From: Zea mays
Taxonomy: Eukaryota; Streptophyta; Magnoliopsida; Poales; Poaceae
Assembly: GCF_902167145.1 (NCBI RefSeq)
Contig: NC_050098.1
Location: 137,466,207 to 137,530,206 of the forward strand
Reading direction: 5' to 3'
Length of the DNA: 64,000 bases
Below the pieces are notes generated by a model, which was not told the origin of the DNA, did no database searches, and was given only the letters and a program-made list of their open reading frames with translations. The position numbers and the translations under genes were made by a program. Below are positions 44,581 to 57,441 of the stretch, in pieces; position 1 is the stretch's first letter; every line of letters starts with the position of its first letter.

Positions 44581-47053
44581 ATGTCTGGAGATCACGCCAA
44601 GAGGGAGATCATGACCAGCGAAAAGCCCACGGGCTCGGGGAGGACTCTCTCAAGGGAGTCCGACAACAAATACAAGGAGGAATCTTCTTCCTCCATCAAG
44701 TCACATCAGAGAGGTGACAAGAAGATGGAAAAGATGAAGAAAGTGGTCTACTACGAGACCGACTCTTTGTCACCCTCCACATCCGACACCGAGTCGTCGA
44801 CTACTTCTAAGCGCCATGAGCGCAAGAAGTAAGATGCCCCTATGCTATCCCCATATTTCAAAGCGCGCTCCATTACTTTCTGTACCCCTAGGCAAACCAC
44901 CATATTTTGATGGTGAAGATTATTGCATGTGGAGTGATAAAATGAGGCATCATCTAACCTCACTCCATGAAAGTATTTGGGATATTGTTGAGTTTGGTGC
45001 ACAGGCACCAAAGGTGGGGGACAAGGACTATGACTTGGACGAGTCCACCCAAATTAGGCACTTCAACTCATAAGCAACTTCTATACTCCTCGCCTCTTTA
45101 TCTCGAGAGGTGTATAATAAGGTGCAAGGGTTGAAGAACGCCAAAGAAATTTGGGACATCCTCAAAACCGCGCACAAAGGGGACGAGGTGACCAAGATCA
45201 CCAAGCGCGAAACGATCGAGGGAGAGCTAGGTCGATTCGTCCTCAACAAAGGGGAAGAGCCACAAGCCATGTAGAACCGGCTCAAGACGATGGTCAACCA
45301 AGTGCGTAATCTCGGGAGCACCAAATGGGATGACCATGAAATGGTCAAGGTTATTCTAAGATCCCTTGTTTTTCGCAATCCTACTCAAGCGCGAAACAGA
45401 TGTCTCCCGAGGAGGTTATTGGCAAGTTTGTGAGCTTTGAACTAATGATCAAAGAATCCAAACATATTGTCAACTTGGAGCAAGGCGCCACCTCTACACC
45501 CGAGGTGCAACCCATTGCATTCAAAGCAACAGAAGAAAAGAAGGAGGAGTCTACACCAAGTAGGCTTCCAATCGACGCCTCCAAGCTCGGCAATGAGGAG
45601 ATGACGCTCATCATTAAGAGCTTCCGCCAAATCCTCAAGCAAAGGAGGAGGAAGGATTACAAACCCCGCTCCAAGAGGGTGTGCTACCGGTGTGGTATGT
45701 CCGATCATTTCATAGCTAAATGTCCAATATCTAGTGAAAGTGATAGGGACGAAGACAAGAAGGGGAAGAAGAAGGAGAAGAAGAGATACTACAAGAAGGG
45801 TGGTGATGCGCACATGTGCTGGGAATGGGACTCGATGAGAGCTCCACCGACTTCTCCTTCGACGAGGACGCCGTCAACGTCGCCGTCAACAAAGGCCTCC
45901 TCTTCCCAAACATCGGCCACAAATGTCTCATGGCAAAGGATGGCAAGAAGAAGAAGGTACATTCTAGAAGTACCCCCAAATATACTAAATCTAATGATGA
46001 GGATAGTTCTAGCGATAATGAAGATGATTTACTTTCTCTTTTTGCCAACCTTAACATGGAACAAAAGAAAAAATTAAGTGAATTAATTGAAACCATTAAC
46101 GAGAAGGATGACATCTTGGAATGCCAAGAAGACTTGCTCGTTAAGGAAAACAAGAAATTCGTTAAGTTAAAAAATGCTTATGCTCACGAAGTAGAAAATT
46201 GTGAAAATTTATCTTAAGAGCTTAGCATATGCCATGATTCAATTTCTAGTCTTAGAACTGAAAATGCTAGCTTAGTTTCTAAGATTGAAAAACTAAATGT
46301 TCGCAATGATTCAATTTCTAGTCTTACAATTGAGAATGATAATTTAAATGCTAAGGTTGAGGAATTGAATACTTGCAAAGCATCTACATCTACTGTTGAA
46401 AATGTTACCATTTGTACTAGATGCAAAGATATTAATGTTAAAGCTATGGATGATCACCTTGCCATGATTAAACAACAAAATGATCACATACCTAAATTAA
46501 CTGCTAAAATTGCCGAGCATTAACTTGAAAATGAAAAATTTAAATTTGCTCGTAGTATGCTTTATAATGGGAGACGCCCTGGCATTAAGGATGGCATTGG
46601 TTTCCAACAAGGAAGCCAAAGCAATGTCAAGCTTAATGCCCCTAAAAATTGTCTAATTTTATTAAGGGTAAGGCTCCCATGGTTCAGGATAGAGAGGGTT
46701 ACATTTTATATCCTGCAAACTATCGTGAGCATAAAATCGGGAAAATTCACGCTAGAAAATCTCACATTGTTTCTCATCATGCATTTATGTATAAAAGTGA
46801 GGCTTCTAGTTCTAGGCATACCACTCATATTAAAATGCCTAAGAAGAAAATTCCTAATGCATTAAATGAGCATAATGTTTCATTTAAGACTTTTGATGCT
46901 TCATATGTGCTCACTAACAAATCAGGCAAGGTAGTTGCCAAATATGTTGGGGGCAAACACAAGAGTCCAAAGACTTGTGTATGGGTACCCAAGGTGCTTA
47001 TTTCTAATGTCAAAGGACCCAATACCGTTTGGATACCTAAGAACAAGGCCTAA
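44581..47053 (+). pseudogene. Opie-like gag
   Basis: Starts at ATG 44581, 36 bases after the primer site. In order: Ser/Lys-rich N-terminus, KPPYFDGEDYCMWSDKMRHH (DUF4219), the UBN2 region, a CCHC knuckle (CYRCGMSDHFIAKC), an acidic/Ser run, coiled coil, and WVPK-type C-terminus ending TAA at 47051-47053. Broken by at least a frameshift near 44825, stops at 45071 and 45272, a frameshift near 45385, another near 45830, and stops near 46215 and 46521. Confidence 0.88.
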
Positions 47054-47066
47054 ACTTGTTTTGTAG

Positions 47067-50000
47067 GTTTATGCATCCAATGGTTCAAGTTGGATAATCG
47101 ATAGCGGGTGCACAAACCACATGATGGGGGAGAAAAGGATGTTCTCCTCATATGAGAAAAATGAAGATCCCCAAAGAGCTATTACATTCGGGGATGGAAA
47201 TCAAGGTGTGGTCAAAGGTTTGGGTAAAATAACTATATCTCCTGACCATTCTATTTCCAATGTTTCTCTCGTAGATTCTTTAGATTACAATTTGCTTTCT
47301 GTCTCTCAATTATGCAAAATGGGCTACAACTATCTTTTTACTGATATAGGTGTTACTATCTTTAGAAGAAGTGATGATTCAATAGCTTTTAAGGGAGTGC
47401 TAGATGGTTAGCTATACTTAGTTGATTTTAATGATAATCAAGCTAAACTAGACACTTGTTTAATTGCTAAGACCAATATGGGTTGGCTTTGGCATCGCCG
47501 GCTTGCCCATGTTGGAATGAAGAATCTTCATAAGCTTCTAAAAGGAGAGCACATTTAGGACTAACAAATGTTCATTTTGAGAAAGATAGGATTTGTAGCG
47601 CATGTCAAGCAGGAAAGCAAGTTGGAGTCCATCATCAACACAAGAACATAATGACAACTGACAGGGCGCTCGAGCTACTCCACATGGATCTATTCGGCCC
47701 GATCACTTACATCAGCATCAGCGGGAGTAAGTATTGTCTAGTTATTGTGGATGATTACTCTTGCTTCACTTGAGTATTCTTTTTGCAGAAAAAAATCTCA
47801 AACCCAAGAAACTTTAAAGAGATTTTTAAGACGGGCTCAAAATGAGTTCGGATTAAGAATCGAAAAGATAAGAAGTGGCAATGGGACGAAGTTCAAGAAT
47901 TCGGAAATCGAAGGATTTCTTGAGGAGGAGGGCATCAAGCATCAGTTCTCTTCTCTACACACCTCAACAAAATGGTGTAGTGGAGAGGAAAATAGAACTC
48001 TACTGGACATGGCACGAACCATGCTTGATGAGTACAAGACACCAGACCGGTTTTGGGTGGAGGCGATTAACACTGCCTGCTACTCCATAAACTGGTTATA
48101 TCTTCATCGAATCCTCAAGAAGACATAATATGAACTCCTCACTGGTAAAAAGCCCAATGTTTTATATTTTAGACTCTTTGGGAGCAAATGTTTTATTCTT
48201 ATTAAAAGGGGTAGAAGCTCTAAATTTGCTCCTAAAGCAGTAGAAGGCTTTTTACTAGGTTATGACTCAAACACAAGGGCATATAGAGTCTTCAACAAAT
48301 CCACCGGACTAGTTAAAGTTTCTTGTGACATTGTGTTTGATGAGACTAATGGCTCCCAAGTGGAGCAAGTTGATCTTGATGAACTAGATGATGAAGAGGC
48401 TCCGTGCGTCGCACTAAGGAACATGTCCATTGGGGATGTGTGTCCTAAGGAATCCGAAGAGCCTCCACAAGCACAAGATCAACCATCATCTTCCATGCAA
48501 GCATCTCCACCAACTCAAGATTAGGATCAGGCTCAAATTGATAAAGATGAAGACCAAGAAGATGAGCCACCTCAAGAGGAGGACATTGATCAAGGGGGAG
48601 ATGAAGATAACGAAGACAAGGAAGATGATCAAGAAATTAGGGATCAAAGACCACCACACCCAAGAGTCCACCAAGCAATTCAAAGAGATCACCCCGTCAA
48701 CTCCATTCATGGTAACATTCACAAGGGGGTAACAACTAGATCTCAAGTTGCACATTTTTGTGAACATTACTTTTTTGTGTCCTCTATTGAGCCATACAAG
48801 GTGGAGGATGCACTAAGAGATCCGGATTGGGTGGTGGCTATGCAAGAGGAGCACAACAACTTCACGAGAAATAAGGTATGGCATTTAGTTCCACGTCCTA
48901 ATCAAAATGTTGTAAGTACCAAGTGGGTATTCCGCAAAAAGCAAGATGAGCATGGTGTGGTGACAAGAAACAAAGCCTGACTTGTGGCAAAGGGATATTC
49001 ACAAGTCGAAGGTTTGGATTTCGATGAAACTTATGCACCCATAGCTAGGCTTGAGTCAATTCGTATATTACTTGCCTATGCTACTTAACATGGCTTCAAG
49101 CTTTATCAAATGGATGTGAAGAGTGCCTCCTCAATGGACCTATCAAGGAAGAGGTCTATGTTGAGCAACCTCCCGGCTTTGAAGATAGTGAGTACCCTAA
49201 CCATGTGTATAAGCTCTCAAAGGCGCTTTATGGGCTCAAGCAAGCCTCAAGAGCATGGTATGAATGCCTGCGAGATTTCCTTATCACTAATGGCTTCAAA
49301 GTCGGTAAAGTCGATCCTACTCTCTTCACTAAAACTATTGCAAAAGACTTGTTGATATGCCAAATCTATGTTGATGATATTATATTTGGGTCTACTAACA
49401 AGTCATCTTGTGAAGATTCTAGTAGGATAATGATACAGAAATTCAAGATGTCTGTGATGGGGAAGTTTAAGTATTTCCTTGGATTTCAAATCAAGCAACT
49501 CCAAGAGGGTACCTTCATCAGCCAAACCAAGTACATTCAAGATATACTTAAGAAGTTTGGAATGAAGAATGGCAAACCCATCAAGACAACCATGGGAACC
49601 AATGGGCATCTCGACCTCGACACGAGAGGTAAATCCATGGATCAAAAGGTATACCGGTCGATGATAGGTTCTTTACTCTACTTATGTGCATCTCGACCGG
49701 ATATTATGCTTTTTGCATGCATGTGTGCAAGTTTCCAGGCAAATCCTAAAAAAGTTCACCTTAGGGCCGTGAAAAGAATTATACGATATTTAGTTTATAC
49801 TCCTAAGTTTGGGCTTTGGTACCCCAAGGGATCTACCTTTGATCTAATTGGGTATTCCGATGCCGATTATGCCGGATGTAAAATTGATAGAAAGAGCACA
49901 TCAGGGACTTGTCAGTGTCTGGGAAGATCTCTGGTGTCTTGGGCTTCAAAGAAACAAAACTCTGTAGCTCTTTCCACCGCCGAAGCCGAGTATATTGCCA

Positions 50001-50320
50001 CATGACATTGTTGTGCGCAATTACTTTGGATGAGGCAAACCCTTAGGGACTATGGCTACAAATTGAGCGAAGTCCCTCTCCTATGTGATAATAATAGTGC
50101 AATCCGCATGGCGGATAATCCCGTTGAACACAGCTGCACTAAGCACATAGACATCCGGTATCACTTTCTGAGAGATCACTAACAAAAGGGGGATATCGAA
50201 ATAGCTTATGTGAGCACCCACAACCAACTAGTCGATATATTTACCAAGCCATTAGATGAGAAAACTTTTAGCAAACTTATGAATGAGCTAAATATACTTG
50301 ATTCTCGGAATTTTGATTGA
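47067..50320 (+). pseudogene. Opie-like pol (protease, integrase, RT, RNase H)
   Basis: The pol frame begins right after a TAG at 47064-47066. Protease DSGCTNHM near 47101; integrase HHCC and catalytic region (LLHMDLFGPI, IVDDYS); RT with IYVDDIIFGSTN near 49370; RNase H with SDADYAGCKIDRKS and STAEAEYIAT, ending LDSRNFD at 50320. At least nine stops (for example 47411, 47772, 48128, 48524, 48980, 49088, 50005) and a one-base deletion near 49127 inactivate it. Confidence 0.9.
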
Positions 50321-51312
50321 AACATTGCACACATAGCTCATGTATATACCTTTGATCATGTCTCTTTCATTTGGTACAAATGCATATTTCTTATTGTTCT
50401 TGTGCCAAGTCTATGAATGATGTGCTTTCAAGTGTATTTCTATACTTAGTCGTAGATTGAAAGGGAAATGGAGTATTAGGCAAAGACAAGGCTTCCACTC
50501 CAACTCTGACGGTATCATTTACCCTTTGCCGTTACTCATGTCACTCTCAATGGTATGACCTTTCACTCGTATTTATATTACCATTTGGGAGAAAGTATTA
50601 GGCCCTAACGAGGGAGAAAATGTCAAGAGAGCTCTCAAGTTTTCCGTTTTTGGCGATTAATGCCAAAGGGGGAGAAAGTATTTAGCCCAAAGCAAAAGGA
50701 CCGCACCAGCCCAAAGCAAAAGGACAGCACCACCTTTTCAAAAAATCAAAAAAATAAGTATTTCAATTGATATTTGATCAAAATAAATCTTTAATTGGTA
50801 TGTGAAGTGAATTTCTCAATTAGTATCTCATTTGATATTTCAAAACTTTTTTTTCAAATTGGCATCTTCAAAACTTCACATTAAGTATGAAAGAATTTCA
50901 ATCGATATAATTTCACTTCATATCTATTTCAAAACCCTCTTGAAAGCTAAGAGGAGAATTTCACTAAGGGGGAGCCTTTTATATTCAAAGGAAAAGCATT
51001 TGAAACAGGGGGAGGAATTTCAAATCCTAAAAATGCTTCTTGCAATCATATTCCTATACCTTTGACTACTTGCAAAAGTTTTTGAATAGATTTCCAAAAG
51101 ATTTGCAAAAACAAAACTAGTGGTACAAATATGGTCCAAAATATTAATAAAAGAAAGATAATCCATTCTCTCTTATTCATATGTTTAAAATCTTTCATTG
51201 GTTTAATTCGAAGTAACCTATGCACAATCATCTCAATTGCAGACTAGTTACATTTCTACATTCTTCATTTTCTTTGGTTTGTGTTGGCATCAATCACCAA
51301 AAAGAGGGAGAT
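50321..51312 (+). other. spacer with multiple polypurine tracts
   Basis: Non-coding. Purine tracts at about 50610, 50670 (AAGGGGGAGAAAG), 50967, 51007 and finally AAAAAGAGGGAGAT at 51299-51312 next to the 3' LTR. Contains AGATTGAAAGGGAAAT at 50454-50469, identical to the 3' LTR junction at 51309-51324, and several CAATTGGTAT-like words. Confidence 0.8.
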
Positions 51313-52559
51313 TGAAAGGGAAATAGGGTTAACCATTTCCTATAATTAATTTTGGTGGTTGACGATCAACACAAACACATGGACTAACTAGTTTGTCTAG
51401 AATTCATTTATTACAGGTGCATAAAGTTCAACACAAACCAAGAAAAAATCAAGTTAGGGACACAATTCAAAAATGGAGCAAGACTTAGAGTGTGCTGGAA
51501 AATGATGCACCGGACACTGTCCGGTGCGCCAGCCAGGCGCCCTCTGAACCAGACACTCTCTGGACTTCCATGATAGCCTCCGCTATAATTCACCGGACTG
51601 TCCGGTGAGCCAGCGGAGCAACAGCTCTCTGCGCGCCAACGGTCGACTGCGCAGAGTGTACAATGATGAACATTGCCGAGCAGAAGTCAGAGCAGCAAAG
51701 TCAGAGGTCACCGGACGGTCCGGTGTGGCACCGGATTGTCCGGTGCAACAAGACGACAAGGCACTCCAACGGTCAACTGCTCCGGACCCTAACGGTTGCA
51801 CTGACGTGGCGCACACCAGACAGTGCACAGTGACTGTCCGGTGGCGCACCGGCCATCGACAACAGAATCAACCAATGGCTAGAAGTAGTTGGGAGGCTAT
51901 AAATACCCCCCAACCACCTCATTCACTCTCATCCAAGCTTTCTGAAATCTTCATTCATTGCAAGAGCAAAACCCCAACACTCTAAGACACAATCAAAGCA
52001 ATCAATCCACTTAAAGTCCCCAACATCAACTCTAGTGCATTAGGGCTTGTGAGAGGATCAAATGTGTTCTTTTGTTGCTCTTGTCGCTTGGATTGGCCTT
52101 TTCTTTTTCCTTCTTATTCTCAAGAGACTTGTAATCGAAGCAAGAGACACCTAAGTGTGTGGTGGTCCTTGTGGGGTCTAAGTGACCCGTGAGATTAAGG
52201 AAAATGCTCACTCGGTCTAAGTGATTGTTTGAGAGAGGGAAAGTGGTGAAATAGACCCGGTCTTTGTGACCTCCTCAACGGGGACTAGGTTCTTCGGAAT
52301 CGAACCTCGGTAAAACAAATCATCGTGTTCACTTGCTTTGATTCTCGTTTGATTTGTTTTCTCTATCTAATGCTTCCTTGCTAGTATTAATTTGAGTTGA
52401 CTCCCATATGTCATCCGCATTCTTTGAGCAACTCTTAGCAAGAGAAACATCCCTTTGACTTGAATTTAATTCTAACGCTAACCCCGGTCTTTAGTGTGTG
52501 TTTAAGTTTGTAAATTACAGGTTTCGCCTATTCACCCCCCCCCCTCTAGGTGACTTTCA
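51313..52559 (+). repeat. 3' LTR of Opie-like element
   Basis: 1247 bp, same ends as the 5' copy. Palindrome at 51591-51607. A longer C run precedes the end (TTCACCCCCCCCCCTCTAGG). Confidence 0.93.
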
Positions 52560-52564
52560 CCTCC

Positions 52565-52632
52565 CCCGTCTAATTCTCATTGACTTGTGAAGTTAGCATG
52601 AGACACCTAAGTGTGTGGTGATCCTTGCGGGG
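52565..52632 (+). repeat. LTR-A, continuation
   Basis: 68 bp following the CCTCC duplication of the Opie-like element, matching 53505-53574 of element B's LTR (GAGACACC, GTGTGGTGATCCTTG). Cut at 52632 by the insertion of element B, so the rest of LTR-A should lie beyond the window. Confidence 0.75.
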
Positions 52633-53862
52633 TGAAAGGGAAATAGTCTCAACATTTCCTATAATAGATTTTGGTGTTTGACGACCATCACAAACCTTGT
52701 GGACTAACCAGTTTGCCTAGTTGATCATTTCACAGGTGCATAAGTTCATCTACAACTATTCTAAGTCGACTGTCCGGAATACCGTAGATTATTCTGGACA
52801 GGATAAGCTTTTTGGAAAAACAGACTAAGTGCGGACCGTCCGGGCCTTTGCGGCAGACCGTCCGCAACACTAGGATGACCCTCGGACAGAACCACTGCAA
52901 AAACACAACTCTACACTGCGGACCGTCTGAAGGAAAAGCAAGCACCGTCCGAGACCATGCGCGGACCGTCCGGCTTCAGGCGCGGACCGTCCGGTCGGTG
53001 AAGAACCGGAAAACCCGAAGGTAACTGGTTTGGTAAATAAATTTTAGCGTCCTCGCGGACCGTCCGGGGTGCACGACCGGACCATCCACGACTGCCTTTA
53101 TCTAATATCTGATGACGCATTAAATGCATTGTCGTTGATATAGCCATTACTGCTGACCGTTGGGATTTCAGCCGTTGATGTGCAGGGGCGGACCGTCCAG
53201 ACCAGGGGCGCGGACCGTCCGCGGTTGGCAGAATTGGAGCAACGGCTAGGAAGTGGTTGGTGGCTATAAATACAACCCCAACCACCTCCATTCAATACAT
53301 CCAAGCATTCCAACCTTCCACATTCAATACAAGAGCTAGCAATCCATCCCAAGACACAATCAAAGCTTCCAATCTCTCCAAGTTCCACAATTGAGACAAG
53401 TGATCATTAGTGATTAGCGACTTGAGAGAGAGAGAGTGGTCCGTGTGTTATTTGTTGCTCTTGTTGCTTGGATTTTGCAATCGTGCTTTCTTCTATTCCC
53501 ATTCTTATTCTCAAGTGACTTGTAATCAAAGCAAGAGACACCAATTGTGTGGTGATCCTTGTGGGGTCTAAGTGACCCATTTGATTAAGGAGAAAAGCTC
53601 ACTCGGTCTAATTGACCGTTTGAGAGACGGAAAGGATTGAAAGAGACTCGGTGTTTGTGACCACCTCAACGGAGAGTAGGTTTGCAAGAACCGAGCCTCG
53701 GTAAAACAAATCACCGTGTCATCCGCTTTCATTTGCTTGTGATTTGTTTTCACCCTCTCTTTCGGACTCGACTTTATTTCTAACGCTAACCCCGGCTTGT
53801 AGTTGTGCTTAAAGTTTATAAATTTTAGATTTGCCTATTCACCCCCCTCTAGGCGACTTTCA
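52633..53862 (+). repeat. 5' LTR of element B
   Basis: 1230 bp, TGAAAG...CTTTCA, with many GCGGACCGTCCG motifs that are near-palindromic. Same family as LTR-A. Confidence 0.92.
53265..53272 (+). promoter_or_regulatory. LTR TATA box of element B
   Basis: GGCTATAAATACAACCCC; the equivalent box in LTR-A is at 43034-43041. Confidence 0.7.
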
Positions 53863-53864
53863 AT

Positions 53865-53876
53865 TGGTATCAGAGC
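53865..53876 (+). promoter_or_regulatory. primer binding site of element B
   Basis: TGGTATCAGAGC two bases past the LTR, a perfect initiator tRNA-Met type site. Confidence 0.92.
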
Positions 53877-53910
53877 CCAGTACTTCATTAGAGTCTAACC
53901 ACTCGAAGTG

Positions 53911-56534
53911 ATGTTGGGAGCATCCGCCAAGAGGGAGATCGGGACCGGCGACAAGTCCGCAAGCTCGGGGAGAATACACTCGAGGGAGTCCGGCCACAAG
54001 CACAAGGAGGAATCCTCTTCCTCCATCAAGACACAACGGAAAGGTGACAAGAAGAAGAAGATGAAGAAAGTGGTCTACTACGAGACCGACTCTTCGTCAC
54101 TTTCCACCTCCGGCTCCGAATCGGCATCCGCCACTTCTAAGCGCCATGAGCGCAAGAAGTATAGTAAGATGCCCCTCCGCTATCCTCGCATTTCCAAACA
54201 CACTCCATTACTTTCCATCCCATTAAGCAAACCACCGGTTTTTAACGGTGAAGATTATTCTATGTGGAGTGATAAAATGAGGCATCATCTAACCTCACTC
54301 CACAAAAGCATATGGGATATTGTTGAGTATGGAGCGCAGGTACCGAAGGAAGGGGACAAGGATTACGATTCGGAGGAGGCCGACCAAATCTGGCACTTCA
54401 ACTCCCAAGCCACTACTATACTCCTCGCCTAAGTCGAGAGGAGTATAATAAAGTGCAAGGGTTGAAGAGTGCCAAAGAGATTTGGGACGTGCTCAAGACC
54501 GCGCATGAAGGAGATGAGGCGACCAAGATCACCAAGCGGGAAACGATCGAGGGGGAGCTCGGTTGATTCATGCTCAACCAAGGGGAGGAGCCACAAGCCA
54601 TGTACAACCGGCTCAAGACCTTGGTGAATCAAGTGCGCAACCTCGGGAGCACAAAATAGGATGACCATGAAATGGTCAAGGTTATTCTAAGATCACTTGT
54701 TTTTCTTAACCCTACACAAGTTCAATTAATTCGTGGTGATCCTAGATATAAGCTAATGTCTCCCGAGGAGGTCATAGGAAAGTTTGTGAGCTTTGAGTTG
54801 ATGATCAAAGGCTCCAAACAAATTATCGAGCGAGGCGCCACCTCCACACCCGAGGTGCAACCCGTCGCATTCAAAGTGATGGAGGATAAGAAAGAAGAGT
54901 CTACGTCAAGTAGGCTCCCCATCGACGCCTCCAAGCTCGACAACGAGGAAATGGCGCTCATCATCAAGAGCTTCTGCCAAATCCTCAAGCAAAGGAGGGG
55001 GAAGGATTACAAGCCCCGCTCCAAGAAAGTTTGCTACAAATGTGGTAAGCCCGGTCATTTTATTGCTAAATGTCCATTATCAAGTGATAGTGACAGGGGC
55101 GACGACAAGAGGGGAAAGAAGAAGGAGAAGAAGAGGTACTACAAGAAGAAGGGCGGCGATGCCCACGTGTGTCGAGAATGGGACTCCGATGAGAGCTCCA
55201 CCGACTCCTCCTCCGACGAGGACGCCGCCAACATCGCCGTCAACAAAGGCCTCCTCTTCCCCAACGTCGGCCACAAGTGCCTAATGGCAAAGGACGTCAA
55301 AAACAAGGTAAAATCTAGAGCTTCCACTAAATATGCAACATCTAGTGATGAGGCTAGCTCTAGTGATGATGAGGATGACTTGCTCACTCTTTTTGCCAAC
55401 CTAAACATGCAACAAAAGGAAAAATTGAATGAATTAATTAGTGCTATTCATGAGAAGGATGAACTCTTGGATAGCCAAGAGGACTTCCTTATTAAGGAAA
55501 ACAAGAAGCATGTTAAGGTTAAAAATGCTTATGCTCAGGAAGTAGAAAAATGTGAAAAATTAACTAGTGAGCTTAGCATTTGCCATAACACTATCTCCAA
55601 CCTTAGGAATGAGAATGCTAAATTAATTGCTAAGGTTGAGAAATTAAATGTTTGTGATGATTCTCTTGTCAAACTCAAAAATGATAATGCTAGTTTGATT
55701 TCTAAAATTGACAAGTTGAATGAATCACTTTCTAGCCTTAAGATTGAGAATGATAAATTAATTCCTAAGGCTAAAGATTTAAATGTTTGCAATGTTTCTA
55801 TTTCCAATCTTAGAAATGAGAATGCCATTTTACATGCTAAGATTGATGAATTAAATGCATGTAAACCCTCTACATCTATTGTTGATCATGTTTCCATTTG
55901 TAGTAGATGTAGAGACATTAATGTTGATGCTATCCATGATCACCTAGCTTTAATTAAACAACAAAATGATCACATAACTCAACTTAGTGCTAAAATTAAT
56001 GAGCATGACTTAGAAAATGAAAAGTGTAAATTTGCTAGAAGTATGCTCTATAGTGGGAGACGCCCTGGCATTAAGGATGGCATTGGCTTCCAACAGGGAG
56101 GCAATGTTAAAATTAATGCCCCTAAGAAATTATCTAATTTTGTTAAGAGCAAAGCTCCCATGGTTCAGGATAACGAGTGCTATATTTTATATACTGCTGG
56201 TTATCCCGAACATAAGATTAGGAGAATTTATTCTAGGAAGTCTCACTCTGGCTCTCATCATGCTTTTATGTATAAGAGTGAGACATCTAGTTCTAGGCAA
56301 CCCACTCATGTTAAATTGCCTAAAAAGAAATCTCCTATTGCATCAAATGAGCCAAATGTTTCATTTAAGACTTTTGATGCTTCTTATGTTTTAACTAACA
56401 AATCAGGCAAAGTAGTTGCCAAATATGTTGGGGGCAAACACAAGGGCTCCAAGACTTGTGTTTGGGTACCCAAGGTGCTTGTTTCTAATGTCAAAGGACC
56501 CAAGACCGTTTGGGTACCTAAGAACAAGGCCTAA
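53911..56534 (+). pseudogene. element B gag
   Basis: ATG at 53911 after the primer site. 53911-54432 has the basic N-terminus and DUF4219 (PPVFNGEDYSMWSDKMRHH); a deletion shifts it into a stop at 54430-54432. The UBN2 region up to 54671 has further stops (TGA at 54564, TAG at 54656). From 54672 a 620-codon frame is intact: rest of UBN2, CCHC knuckle CYKCGKPGHFIAKC, acidic Asp/Ser block, a long coiled coil with repeated KL/NDN units, and the WVPK-containing C-terminus ending TAA at 56532-56534. Confidence 0.92.
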
Positions 56535-56547
56535 ACTTGTTTTGTAG

Positions 56548-57441
56548 GTTTATGCATCCGGGGGATCAAGTTGGATAACTGATAGCGGGTGCACAAACCA
56601 CATGACAGGGGAGAAAAGGATGTTCTCCTCTTACGAGAAAAACCAAGATCCCAAAAAAGCTATCACATTCGGGGATGGAAATCAAGGTCTGGTCAAAGGA
56701 CTTGGTAAAATTGCTATATCACCTGACCATTCTATTTCCAATGTTTTTCTTGTAGATTCTTTAGATTACAACTTGCTTTTAGTTTCTCAATTATGCAAAA
56801 TGGGCTACAATTGTCTTTTTACGGATATAAGTGTTATTGTCTTTAGAAGAAGTGATGATTCAGTAGCATTTAAGGGAGTATTAGAGGGTCAGCTATACTT
56901 AGTTTATTTCAATAGAGCTGAACTCGATACTTGCTTAATTGCTAAGACTAATATGGGTTGGCTCTGGCATCGCCGAATAGCCCATGTTGGGATGAAGAAT
57001 CTTCACAAGCTTCTAAAGGGAGAACACATTTTGGGACTAACAAATGTTTATTTTGAGAAAGACAGGGTTTGTAGCGCATGTCAAGCAGGGAAGCAAGTTG
57101 GTGTTCATCATCCACACAAGAACATCATGACGACCGACAGGCCACTTGAGCTACTCCACATGGATCTATTCGGCCTGATAGCTTACATAAGCATCGGTGG
57201 GAGTAAGTACTGTCTAGTTATTGTGGATGATTATTCTCGCTTCACTTGGGTGTTCTTTTTGCAGGATAAATCTCAAACCCAAGAAACCTTAACGGGATTC
57301 TTGAGATGGGCTCAAAATGAGTTCGACTTAAGGATCAAAAAGATTAGAAGCGACAATGAGACAGAGTTCAAGAACTCTCAAATAGAAGGCTTTCTTGAGG
57401 ACGAGGGCATCAAGCATGAGTTCTCTTCTCCGTACACACCA
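56548..57441 (+). pseudogene. element B pol, part 1: protease and integrase N-half
   Basis: The frame opens directly after TAG (56545-56547). Protease active site TDSGCTNHMTG near 56585; integrase HHCC zinc site (HRRIAHVGMKNLH...CSACQAGK); first catalytic Asp in LLHMDLFGLI; second in IRSDNETEFKN, where the usual Gly is Glu. The frame is then cut by the solo LTR at 57442, before the catalytic Glu. Confidence 0.92.

Larger units (their letters stand above)
43272..52559 (+). mobile_element. Opie-like Sirevirus (Copia), degenerate
   Basis: 9288 bp bounded by TSD CCTCC (43267-43271 and 52560-52564). LTRs begin TGAAAGGGAAATAGGG and end CTTTCA. Internal order is primer site, gag, protease, integrase, RT, RNase H, spacer with purine tracts, LTR, the Copia order. 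The LTR palindrome CACCGGACTGTCCGGTG and multiple purine tracts are Sirevirus traits. Gag and pol have many stops and frameshifts. LTRs differ by around 5% by eye, so it is older than the Huck-like insertion. Confidence 0.92.

Noticed and set aside
50454..50469. Possible LTR start (TGAAAGGGAAAT) inside the Opie-like element; also 63302
   Set aside because: Similarity to the LTR stops after the GAAAT; the real 3' LTR of the Opie-like element is at 51313 with the matching TSD. Kept as a junction-like word instead.
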